From contig NC_068557.1 of the NCBI RefSeq assembly GCF_022201045.2, forward strand, positions 27,815,501 through 27,879,500: DNA of 64,000 nt, read 5' to 3'. The notes under the pieces are model-generated. The model had not been told where the DNA came from. It saw only the letters and a list, made by a program, of their open reading frames with translations, and made no database searches. Numbering within the stretch: the first letter of the stretch is position 1; each line of letters opens with the position of its first letter. Positions 15,055 to 23,865 of the stretch are shown here, piece by piece. The DNA comes from Citrus sinensis (taxonomy: Eukaryota > Streptophyta > Magnoliopsida > Sapindales > Rutaceae). The position numbers and the translations under genes are program-made.

Positions 15055-15099
15055 GTCCCACATCGAAAATATGTATTACGGAGCCGTTGTTTATATATA
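15055..15099 (+). promoter_or_regulatory. USE and TATA box of the U6 gene
   Basis: The plant snRNA upstream sequence element GTCCCACATCG is at 15055-15065 and a TATA box (TTTATATATA) at 15090-15099. About 25 bp separate them, and the TATA box is about 21-30 bases before the RNA start. In plant snRNA genes this short spacing specifies RNA polymerase III, while polymerase II snRNA genes have roughly ten bases more. Confidence 0.88.
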
Positions 15100-15119
15100 G
15101 GAGGAGAGAACGAACGCCC

Positions 15120-15139
15120 GTCTCTTCGGAGACATCCGA

Positions 15140-15171
<32 letters not shown>

Positions 15172-15221
15172 GGCCCCTGCGCAAGGATGACACGCACAAA
15201 TCGAGAAATGGTCCAAATTTT
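15120..15221 (+). ncRNA. U6: U6 spliceosomal snRNA
   Basis: The 102-nt sequence matches plant U6 snRNA throughout, including the ACAGAGA region (GATACAGAGAAGATTAGC), the AGC triad and the 3' end GGTCCAAATTTT, and is followed by a seven-T polymerase III terminator (15218-15224). The 5' stem-loop reads GTCTC-TTCG-GAGAC where the usual plant form is GTCCC-TTCG-GGGAC: one C-to-T change matched by a G-to-A change on the other arm, so pairing is kept. The intact promoter and RNA suggest a functional gene rather than a pseudogene. Confidence 0.95.
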
Positions 15222-15802
15222 TTTCTTCCCCCTCATTCGGGCTTGTTTAATCAGTCAGCAGTTTGACGATGTTAGCTTCTGCAGTTTGATTCCATCGTTA
15301 ACCATATAAATTTTTTTTTTTTTTTTTATCTTTTCACTCGTTACTGATATTTAATTGATGCAATTTTATTAACGGTGTTATATAACAAATTGCATGCTGC
15401 TTTCCAACTGAACGGGTTAAAAGGTTTCTGTTCTGCTTTGGTACGTAGTGTAGAGTATGATTTGCTTAAAGTGATTGTATCCTTTTGAATGACACTTCGA
15501 GTTTGCTTTGTTAACCCCTTTTTTTTTTTAATTTCAGTTGTAATGAATTATGCTCAAGTTTCTGGTGCTAATGAAATTGGCACAAAGTGACTAATATAGA
15601 AAAAGACCAAGTCACTGCTTCAAAAGAAAATTACCTACACTATTGTACAAAAATATTGAAAAAAAAAAAAAAAAACAATTGGCATATTATTTTGTATGCG
15701 TCCGGACCAGATCAACAATGACGATTTATCATTTCAACATTTACGCATACGGGCGCCGGCAGCTCAGCTTGATTATCTATCTCGTCTTGCTCGCTCCCTC
15801 TC
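15222..15802. other. Intergenic region between U6 and the second germin-like gene
   Basis: AT-rich DNA with several poly-A and poly-T runs and no open frame of interest. It should hold the upstream promoter of the 15907 germin-like gene. Confidence 0.5.
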
Positions 15803-15809
15803 TATATAA
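15803..15809 (+). promoter_or_regulatory. TATA box of the 15907 germin-like gene
   Basis: TATATAA lies about 100 bases before the ATG and follows a CT-rich stretch, a normal core-promoter layout for this family. Confidence 0.6.
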
Positions 15810-15906
15810 GGAAACCGTGGCATGCACACATATGCATTAACACATATCAAAACCGAACCAATTTGCACAAAAACATAACAACGATTTCGCATTGGGAGAC
15901 TTCAAA

Positions 15907-16680
15907 ATGGCAGCCAGAATTCTCCTTTTAGCAGCACTCGTGATTTCCATAACTTGTTCCGATATTGCATTTGCATTTGATCCCAGCCCTCTCCAAGATT
16001 TTTGCGTGGCGGACCTGCAAAAACCAGGTGGGTATTCTTATTAATTTTGATTGATAAAATTAATCATTGTATCCTGAATCATTGCACTTGCAACTAACCA
16101 TAGACGAAAGATGATCGCTCACAAAATTGAAATTTTCTTGTCAGTGCTTGTAAATGGGTACGCATGCAAGGATCCGATGCTGGTGAAAGCTGAGGATTTC
16201 TACTTCAGTGGGCTTAACCGGGAAGGAAACACGTCAAATCCTTTCGGTTCAATCGCAACTCGTATCACTGTAACTCAGGTTCCAGGGTTTAACACGCTTG
16301 GAATCTCAATAGCAAGAGCAGATTTTGCTCCAGGAGGCGTGAATCCACCCCATTTTCACCCGAGAGCCACAGAGATTTTAACTGTCCTGAAAGGAACCCT
16401 GGAAGCAGGATTTGTGACTTCCAATCCTGAAAATCGACTTTTCACAAAAGTGCTTCGACCCGGTGATCTCTTTGTCGCCCCAAAAGGCATGATTCACTTT
16501 CAGAAGAATATTGGACGTGGAAAAGCTGTTGCCCTTGCTTCGCTTGGTAGCCAAAATCCTGGAGTTGTTACAGTTCCCAATACCGTGTTTGGTTCCCATC
16601 CAAAAATCTCAACTGATATTCTCGCCAAGGCTTTCCAAGTCGATCAGTTTCGTATCCAACAAATTCAGAAAAATTTCTAA
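15907..16680 (+). CDS. Germin-like protein (cupin), two exons
   Basis: Exon 1 is 15907-16027 and exon 2 is 16145-16680, split in phase 1 inside a Val codon just after the first conserved cysteine segment (CVADLQKP then VLVNGYACKDP). The product is 218 residues with a signal peptide ending at about residue 23 (IAFA before FDPSP). Cupin box 1 is PPHFHPRATE and box 2 is PKGMIHFQKN, so all four metal ligands are present. It has an N-glycosylation site (NTS). It is closest to the minus-strand gene at 22-672 (shared [22 protein letters not shown] and [10 protein letters not shown]), so the two are probably old tandem duplicates. Secreted to the cell wall; the enzyme activity cannot be told from sequence. 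Confidence 0.95.
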
Positions 16681-18462
16681 GCGCTTATATTGCCAGACAA
16701 GAGCCTTTTCTTTCAGCTGATAATTTTTAGTCTCCCTTAGCTAGCTAGCTTTATTCAGATATTCATGTGATGTAAAATAACTGCTAGCTAGCTGTTTTAA
16801 TTTGTTATTGGGAATTGGTTCTCAAATGAATGTTTCATTTTTCATTTTAATTTTTAATCTCAGCCTCATCTGAATTTCTTTTTCAAGAGTTATTAATATA
16901 ACATTATAATTAATTAATGAATCAAACAGTTAGGAACAAATTTTTTTGAATGTTTTTGCTCAAACTTTGCATTGTGAAGGCGGGTCGTTTATCACTCTTC
17001 ACTAATGCAAATGGGGGCTTTTCACGTATAATTATCTGAGTTCCATTTGTGAAAACAGTAACTAGACAAAAAAATGGAAATAAGGTTATTCGAATTATGA
17101 GGCATTGATCAATTTATAATTACACAGATTGTAAAGTCATGTATTTCTTATCAGTTGTAACTATCATAATAGAAAATAATCTCCAAAGACTTGATCGAGT
17201 GATAGGAACATAAGATGCTCATAGTAACCTTCTGTTTATCTAATTTTGAACAAAATGTCGAGCAAAATCAATGTGATTTATTCTTGAATTAAAGATTGGA
17301 CTACGACACAAATAGGTAATCCCGACTTGTATTATATTATCGCATTAGATGATAGGCTAGCTTGTGACTTAAGTTTAGGCTCTAAAATTGTCATGAGAAA
17401 GTAATTGCTTGGGATAGTGATTAGTGAGAGATAATTAATGTGATGGTATTATATTTTTTTTATCATAATGAATTAAAATTACAACATTACATACGGATAA
17501 ATGACACTTTAGATGTCACATCCCAAACTTAATTATGAATATTAATTTATATGTAAATCTTTATCCAATGATGGATGATGAAAGAAGATAAAAAAGAAAA
17601 CCATTTCATGTACGCATGTGAGCCTTCACAATATAGAGGCATTATCATGACCATTTCTTACCAATTAAGTAAATTTGGACGAAACGCGGCGGACAACAAC
17701 TTACTGACTGGACTTGGTTTGTTAGGCGACTTGCATGCTGTATTGGTAAAACAATCCCAACAAATTATTATGTTGATCAGTGAGATAATATAATTAATTA
17801 TTTATTCAAATTTTATAAAAAAAATTATTAATTACTCAATTAATGACATATTATTTACGATAAAATTTAAGATAAAAAATTTAAAAAATTTATGATTACT
17901 CATAAAATAATGCAGGCACTCTGTCACCCGAATGTATGCAGCCAAGTCAAACAGTGAACCAAATTAAAAAGAAAAATTATATGTGAATGGAGCAGAAGAA
18001 GAGAACACAACAGAGGAAATGAAAGACCAAGTCAAGGCCAAATTCGTAATAAACTATCTATATCTATAAGGTTAAAATAATTAGTTGGCAAACTTAGAGC
18101 TAGCCCTTTATTTAATTATTCAAAGAACTGACAAAAGAATTTTATTGTTCTAACATATTTGATATATTTGATATATATATGATGAATTTTTCAACCCACT
18201 AGAACTGGACGGCATCATTTCTCTTAATTATATGTATTCTCCTAAAATTAAACAAATAAAGATTGCGTGCACACAGACATATGCATACGTGTAAATGATC
18301 AGTGAGTTTTAATTTTTTCATTTTTTTTTTTGTTTTTAAATGTTGTTCGGATGTAAGAACGAGCGTAAAGTAAATAAGCTAGAGAAAAATGTTGAGGGGA
18401 TGGGGTTTGGAATTTCTATGTTCTTATATTAATGTTGCACTATTTAGACAATCAAATAATTA
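16681..18462. other. Intergenic, AT-rich, no gene recognised
   Basis: This follows the germin-like 3' end, which has overlapping GCTAGC palindromes near 16738-16795. The rest is AT-rich with no protein, RNA or repeat that I can support. Confidence 0.5.
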
Positions 18463-19113
18463 GAAAGGTAAATGTTTGTTTAGTCTCTATATTTTAATTT
18501 AAGTACTCGTTTAGTTCTTTTATATATATATATATATATACATATATAACTCAAAACACTCTTGCTATTAAATATATTATATTTCTATCCTTACTTTTTT
18601 TTTACCTTTTACAAGAATACTCTTGCAACAATATTTTTGGGGATGTTAATGAAAAGAAAAAAAAATGACAATTTATCAAAATATCGTTAAAAGTAACGTA
18701 AAAATTTATCCAAATTTTTATATTTTTATTTTACTTTTAGGATTATTTTTTAAATCAATTTTTTATAAAATAATTATTAGTAAGATTGTTGTAAGGATAT
18801 TAAACATTGCTTTAAATTGACTAATATTAATTAATTTATAAATAATTATCAGAAAGATTGTTGCATGGGTACAAAAAAAATAGTTTTTTAGTACTAATAT
18901 TTATTAGTTTATTTGCTAAAATTAACATTTTTAAAGATAAATTAATTAATGTTAAGAATATTGTTGCATTGGTATTATTGTAAAAGCTAAGGAAAAAAAA
19001 AAGAGTAAGAATGCAACATATTTAACCATAAGGTGTTTTGAAGCACTTTTTTAAAATATAAGAATTAAACAGACACTTAAGTTGAAGAATATGAACTAAA
19101 TGAGCATTTACCC
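18463..19113. mobile_element. Foldback/MITE element with long inverted arms
   Basis: The left end reads GGTAAATGTTTGTTTAGTC and the right end, reverse-complemented, reads GGTAAATGCTCATTTAGTTC. The match continues inward, with gaps, for roughly 170 bp on each side, including CAAAACAC, TTAAATAT, CTTACTTTTTT and TGCAACAATATT blocks. The flanks share TAATTA, a possible target duplication. The interior repeats AAGATTGTTG-type units three times. There is no coding capacity. The long arms and small size fit a MITE or foldback element; I cannot name the superfamily. Confidence 0.65.
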
Positions 19114-19335
19114 TAATTAAAATTAATAATTCTTTTATTGCAAAGTTAGAATAAAAAATTTTGTAGTTTAAGTGACACGACACTAATCATTGGTCAGCAT
19201 ATCTTAAGTAACAATAAAATTTATGCCTAATTGTTAATGTGTTAATTTCACAGCAATTATTGAATGACACACCGACCCTGGATGCACTTATTTATCATCT
19301 ATGATAATTTTAAAGTACAATGCCGAAGCCCTAAA

Positions 19336-19417
19336 GTCGATATGTCCGAGTGGTTAAGGAGACAGACTTGAAATCTGTTGGGCTTCGCCCGCGCAGGTTC
19401 GAACCCTGCTGTCGACG
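19336..19417 (+). tRNA. tRNA-Ser(UGA): tRNA-Ser (anticodon UGA)
   Basis: An 82-nt cloverleaf: the acceptor arm GTCGATA pairs with TGTCGAC, the D-arm is CCGAGTGGTTAAGG, the anticodon stem ACAGA/TCTGT frames loop CTTGAAA with anticodon TGA at 19369-19371, a long serine-type variable arm (TGGGCTTCGCCCG) follows, and the T-arm is CAGGTTCGAACCCTG. The discriminator is G, as serine tRNAs need, and no CCA is encoded. A short T-run lies just downstream (about 19426). No intron. All parts pair, so it looks functional. Confidence 0.96.
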
Positions 19418-19643
19418 GGTACCACTTTTTACATTTATTTTTATAGGCTTCAAGCAGAGTGTAATTATTAGCTACCCCCCTTTGGGTTTGATAGTATACT
19501 ACTTAGATTGAAAGAATTTGGAACTAGGCAGAAACCTCCCCTCAAACCTCAAATTATTTATACGAAATTTACTACGCTTTTGTCATCGAACAGTACTCTT
19601 TACTGCTACATGCATTTCTATTCCCTGAACTGAAAATTCGAGT

Positions 19644-20793
19644 GTCGTATCTAGGGATGGCAATTTACGAGTCTGGGTCCGGATTCGGCTGTTCCGGATC
19701 CGGACCCGGACACAAAATTCTCATAACCGGACCCGCATTAAACTGAATTATTTTTAATCCGGGTCCGTTCCGGGCTCAACCCAGAAAAATCAGGGTTTTC
19801 GGATTCCGGGTTTTGAACCCGAATTGCTTTACTTAAGCTGCTGAAAAAAAAGGCCAAAAAACAGAACACAAACAAGATTTCCAGAACCAGATTGCTTACT
19901 TCATCCTCCTTTCCAACACACAAGCAGACCTTTTCATCCAAATTGCACATACAACAATTGGAAACTAAAATCTACGAAAGTAAAAGCGCTACAAACTTAA
20001 AAAGATTAGAATGCTAAAGCACCATCATTATCAACAAGAGGGCAGTACAGTTTTCATTAAATTAGCACTAAATTTACAGTAACCAACAACTAAAGCAAAG
20101 CCGAGACTCACAAATTGTAAATAGAAAAGCCGAGACTCACAAATATTCACAGCGGGAGCTTAAGGATATGCTGATGAACACAGAACACAGCCGCGACTGA
20201 GGTGGATTTCAACCACTTTTGCTGGCCGCGACAGAGTGAGAGATGAGACGAGTGATGCTGATGAGTGATGACAGCCGTGAAGGTGATGACAGCCGCACCG
20301 TGAAGGTGATGACAAGCCACGCCGCGAAGGATCTGATCTGATCTGATCTGAAGAAGAGAAATTACGGAGAGTTGAAGAGAGAGTGAGAGAGATTAAGTGA
20401 GGAACGGGTGAGAGAGATTGAGAGAGGAACGGGTGAGAGGGATTGAGAGAGGATTAGAGGAACAAATGAGAGATTGAGAGAAGAGAAATTACAGTTGAAA
20501 AGAGTGAGAGATCGAGAGAGGAACCGAACGAGAGAGATTGAGAGATCTAGGGTTCCATTTTGTTTTTTTTTTTAATTTTTCTATTTATATTTAATAAATA
20601 AATCCAGATCCGGGTTCCGAATTTGCGGGTTCACCTGAAACCGGACCCGGACCCGGAAGTATGCGGGTTCTCAAAAACTGATCTGGATTCCGCATAAAAA
20701 TAATTGCTGTGCGGGTTGAACCCGGACCGGATTGTCCGGGTTCAGTCCGGGTCCGATCTGGGTCTGAATTTAGTTGCCATCCCTAGTCGTATC
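19644..20793. mobile_element. Non-autonomous hAT DNA transposon with 8-bp target duplication
   Basis: The element itself is 19652-20785 (1134 bp). Its ends are a perfect 12-bp inverted repeat, TAGGGATGGCAA and TTGCCATCCCTA, flanked on both sides by GTCGTATC (19644-19651 and 20786-20793). An 8-bp duplication with TAGGG-type ends is the hAT superfamily signature. Both subterminal regions are rich in CCGGACCCGG motifs, the kind of repeated site hAT transposases bind. The interior holds a GATCTG repeat (20329-20351) and GAGAGAGATTGAGAGAGGAA-type repeats (20380-20550), with no transposase. The identical flanking copies suggest a fairly young insertion. Confidence 0.88.
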
Positions 20794-21239
20794 AAAAAAT
20801 TTGTTTATTAATTCTTTGTGAAGAGAAGAATTATCTAGTCCAAAAATTGGTGAAGCCTTCATTAAAAATCATATTACACCTATATACGTAATGTGCCTAA
20901 ATATAAAACTATGAGTGATTTAAAAAGCATACCACTTGGTACCCATCTAATACAATCAACAACACGACATCTATATATATTTTTCTTTACAAAAAATCCC
21001 ATAATTCAATTGGACAAAGTTGGTAACTGTATTAATCTATAGCATGTAATTGACTGGTCAATTAGATTTCGAGCTGAAATTTAGAACAAACCCAAATGAG
21101 GTTTGAGGAGCGGTGGCATAGGTTTCAATGAAGCGCGGGGAAAATGGAGAGCCACACAAGATATTAGTTAAGGGCAAATTTAACAATATTGCAGATGTTT
21201 AGAATCAACCATCGTTAACAAGTTTCTTCTCCCCCCGCC
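20794..21239. other. Upstream region of the third germin-like gene
   Basis: About 450 bp of AT-rich DNA between the hAT insertion and the TATA box of the next gene. Nothing else recognised. Confidence 0.5.
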
Positions 21240-21246
21240 TATAAAA
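21240..21246 (+). promoter_or_regulatory. TATA box of the 21336 germin-like gene
   Basis: TATAAAA lies 90 bases before the ATG, after a C-rich stretch. Confidence 0.6.
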
Positions 21247-21335
21247 GAACAAATGTGCAATGCAAGGTTTTCCCACAGCTTGAGGCCATTCAATAATTGT
21301 TGTAATAAGCAGCATTTAATTTGCAAGAAAAAAAA

Positions 21336-21992
21336 ATGGCCTCTACTCAAATCTGCTTGATAGGGCTGCTTTCAGTTTCGTTCTTCGTTGCGTGTTTGGC
21401 AGCTGACAGTAACAATATACTTGATTTCTGCGTGGCTGACATCTACAGCCATGTGTTCGTTAACGGTGCACCATGCAAGGATCCAAAGACAGCTCACGCC
21501 GATGATTTTTACTTCACCGGCCTTGACAAACAGGGCAACTTTTCAAACCCAATGGGGTCTAAGGCTACCCCTGTTTATGTACAACAGATTCCAGGGCTTA
21601 ACACTCTTGGACTGTCAATGGTACGCGTTGACTTTGCCCCCGATGGCCTCAACCCACCGCACACTCACCCTCGTGCCTCCGAAATAATGACTCTTCTTGA
21701 AGGTACCCTCGAAGTTGGATTCATCGGCACCGCCCCCGATTATCGTCACTTTTCCAAGATTTTGAACAAGGGTGATGTGTTTGTTTTTCCAATGGGCTTG
21801 CTTCATTACCAGAGGAATGTGGGGAAGGTCAATGCTGTCGCAATTGCAGCACTCAACAGCCAAAACCCTGGCACCAGCAGTATAGCACCGGCTCTTTTCA
21901 CATCCAAGCCTGTTCTTAATGATGAAATTATTTCCAAGACTTTCCTGTTTGACAAGAAGAATGTGGCTATCTTGCGTTCCAAGTTTAATTAG
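21336..21992 (+). CDS. Germin-like protein (cupin), intronless
   Basis: The product is 218 residues. The first 22 form a signal peptide (MASTQICLIGLLSVSFFVAC, then LA). Cupin box 1 is PPHTHPRASE and box 2 is PMGLLHYQRN, with all four metal ligands. It keeps the KGD tripeptide (NKGDVF), the cysteine pair and an N-glycosylation site (NFS). It is more distant from the other two germin-like proteins of the window (DSNNILDFCVADIYSH; KTFLFDKKNVAILRSKFN at the end), so it probably belongs to a different subclass. No intron. The in-frame TTG upstream at 21321 is not a credible start; the ATG at 21336 abuts the signal peptide. Confidence 0.95.
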   Translation: MASTQICLIGLLSVSFFVACLAADSNNILDFCVADIYSHVFVNGAPCKDPKTAHADDFYFTGLDKQGNFSNPMGSKATPVYVQQIPGLNTLGLSMVRVDFAPDGLNPPHTHPRASEIMTLLEGTLEVGFIGTAPDYRHFSKILNKGDVFVFPMGLLHYQRNVGKVNAVAIAALNSQNPGTSSIAPALFTSKPVLNDEIISKTFLFDKKNVAILRSKFN

Positions 21993-22422
21993 CTCTTAAA
22001 GTATAGTAATATTCCTTCCTGTTGGATTTGGCTTGGGATCGGATGAAGTTGTATTTTTGTGCTAGCTTCTCTTATGTATAATGGTTTAATTATTTGCGGC
22101 TGGACACTGCAATGGCTTGATGAGTTTTAAAGAATATCACTCAAATTCATTTATTATATTTCTCTCAATCTGTGTCATTTTTCTCTTCACGTCTGCCTTA
22201 AATAATAATAATAATTAGTGTAACTATATTGTTTATTCTCAATCACTTCATTTATTCATTAATTTTCTTAAAAATTCTCAAAATTTCTCACTTTTCCAGT
22301 CTAATATGGCCTTCTTTGTAGAGACATTTAAAAAATTTCGGAGTTAAAAGGTAGCTGGGCACATCTTATTCTCAATATTTAACTGAAGCACTGACAGACA
22401 CTTTCAGACAGAAGTACACGAG

Positions 22423-22530
22423 CACGTGTCGTTGTATGCGTGTTATCACTTATCGGTGTCTCAAGGATACTTGTATGCACTCCCTCACACGTGTCTTCCT
22501 AGTACCATGTCCCTTTCTGTATTATATAAA
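22423..22530 (+). promoter_or_regulatory. Paired ABRE/G-box motifs and a TATA box
   Basis: CACGTGTC is at 22423-22430, CACACGTGTC at 22486-22495 and TATATAAA at 22523-22530. Two ACGTGTC ABREs about 65 bp apart and upstream of a TATA box are the usual composition of an abscisic-acid-responsive plant promoter. It points rightward into a stretch with no recognised gene. Confidence 0.5.
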
Positions 22531-22571
22531 CTCAGAGAACGTAGCCATTACTTACACTACAGTGCAAGCAC

Positions 22572-23103
22572 ATGGTGTATGAAGTTACTAATCCGGAAGA
22601 AATGAAGGTACATCAATTTCCCCATTTTTTTCATTTAGGTGCTCACATTGGAAAAGGCTATTAAATGAAATTGCTTGCTGCAAACGTATCCTTAGGATTT
22701 TAAGTTCAGTACTCAGAAACTAGGGTTGATAAACAAGAAATTGACACTCCAATCTGTAACTCTTTAGCTCATCCAGCTGGAAACTTATTAGTTATTGAGT
22801 TTAATCTTTTAGTACTTAAGTAAGTGTATGACAGGATTCTGGCTTTTGCAATTCTAACAACTCTGTTTCATCATCTCTGCTTCGGAGATGTACTCTTTTT
22901 TCAACAATCATGGTGTAAACAAGAGAACAATAGTACATAGGAAATGAAATGGTTTGCAGGATAGAGAAATGTTGAAAAGAGAGGAGCTCACATGTTTATC
23001 TTCACACTTTGGAATAGCTTTCATGCAAACAAAGCTTGCATTTCATGATAGACAATCTCTGGTTGAAGTTTTTCGTACATGCTATTGTACAAGCCTTATT
23101 TAG
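22572..23103 (+). CDS. Candidate small two-exon gene behind the ABRE promoter
   Basis: An ATG lies 42 bases after the TATA box. Read without splicing it gives 31 residues (22572-22667). If the GT at 22608 is used as donor and the AG ending at 22959 as acceptor, exon 1 (MVYEVTNPEEMK) joins in phase 0 to exon 2 (22960-23103), which starts DREMLKREELTCLSSHFGIA, giving 59 residues. I do not recognise the product. A non-coding RNA or a decayed gene fits equally well; the promoter is better supported than the protein. Confidence 0.22.
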
Positions 23104-23558
23104 TGGGCATGGATTGTTTAAATTGCAGAAACGGACCTCAAGCTTGAAAAATGAGGTAAGCTCTCTCCATCCGAAGCTATGCAAAATTTCTATTGTGCCT
23201 AGAGCTGGCCCCTTAGCCATTGTGTACTTATGGTTCGAGTGATAGAGGTGATTGGCCCAAGTTACAATGGTCCGGCCTTGACCCGTGACTCTACATGGTA
23301 TAAGAGACATGCTGGCGCCGTCTTTGCAAATTGTTGATGTTGCATAGTTGCATTTATGATACATCTGCCTTTAGCGGTGATTTCAGCCCCTGCACTTTGT
23401 GAATCTGCTTATTAATCTTTAGCTAAAAACATGCAGTTTTCTGAAACAGACTAACCTGCAAAGTTAATGTGAGATGGTATTCTATTTGGGTTTAGATTTG
23501 TAACTATGGAGATCACAATCAGCTTTCAAATCATTGAATTTGTTGATTCTGAACCAAA
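23104..23558. other. Intergenic, no gene recognised
   Basis: A 120-codon minus-strand open frame overlaps this stretch (23002-23364) but has no recognisable protein features. Nothing else is visible before the tandem repeat. Confidence 0.4.
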
Positions 23559-23741
23559 TTACTGAGGAAGCGTAAAAGCTAATTGGTCTTAGAAGCTTAT
23601 ATAGAATTGGAATAATATGATTCCCGTCATGTTACAACAAAAACAGACTAACCTGCAAAGTTACTGAGGAAGCGTAAAAGCTAATTGGTCTTAGAAGCTT
23701 ATATAGCATTGGAATAATATGATTCCCGTCATGTTACAACA
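23559..23741. repeat. Tandem duplication, 102-bp period
   Basis: Unit 1 (23559-23660) and unit 2 (23661-23741, incomplete) both begin TTACTGAGGAAGCGTAAAAG and differ at about one base over 81 bp. The spacer AAACAGACTAACCTGCAAAG at the end of unit 1 also occurs just upstream at about 23445, so the repeat grew by a local duplication joining two nearby sites. The near identity indicates a recent event. Confidence 0.9.
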
Positions 23742-23865
23742 GTGAAAACTCCAAGGATGATAGCAGAATCTCAAAAACTTTCGCGAAATTGAAACGAGAG
23801 AGCAGATGTCCGGAAAGTTTTGTGTATAAATACAACAAAGACTGCCTCAATGAGGTAATAGTTTT

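Noticed and set aside
23002-23364. 120-codon minus-strand frame
   Set aside because: No recognisable features. It overlaps the candidate exon on the other strand, and neither is proven.
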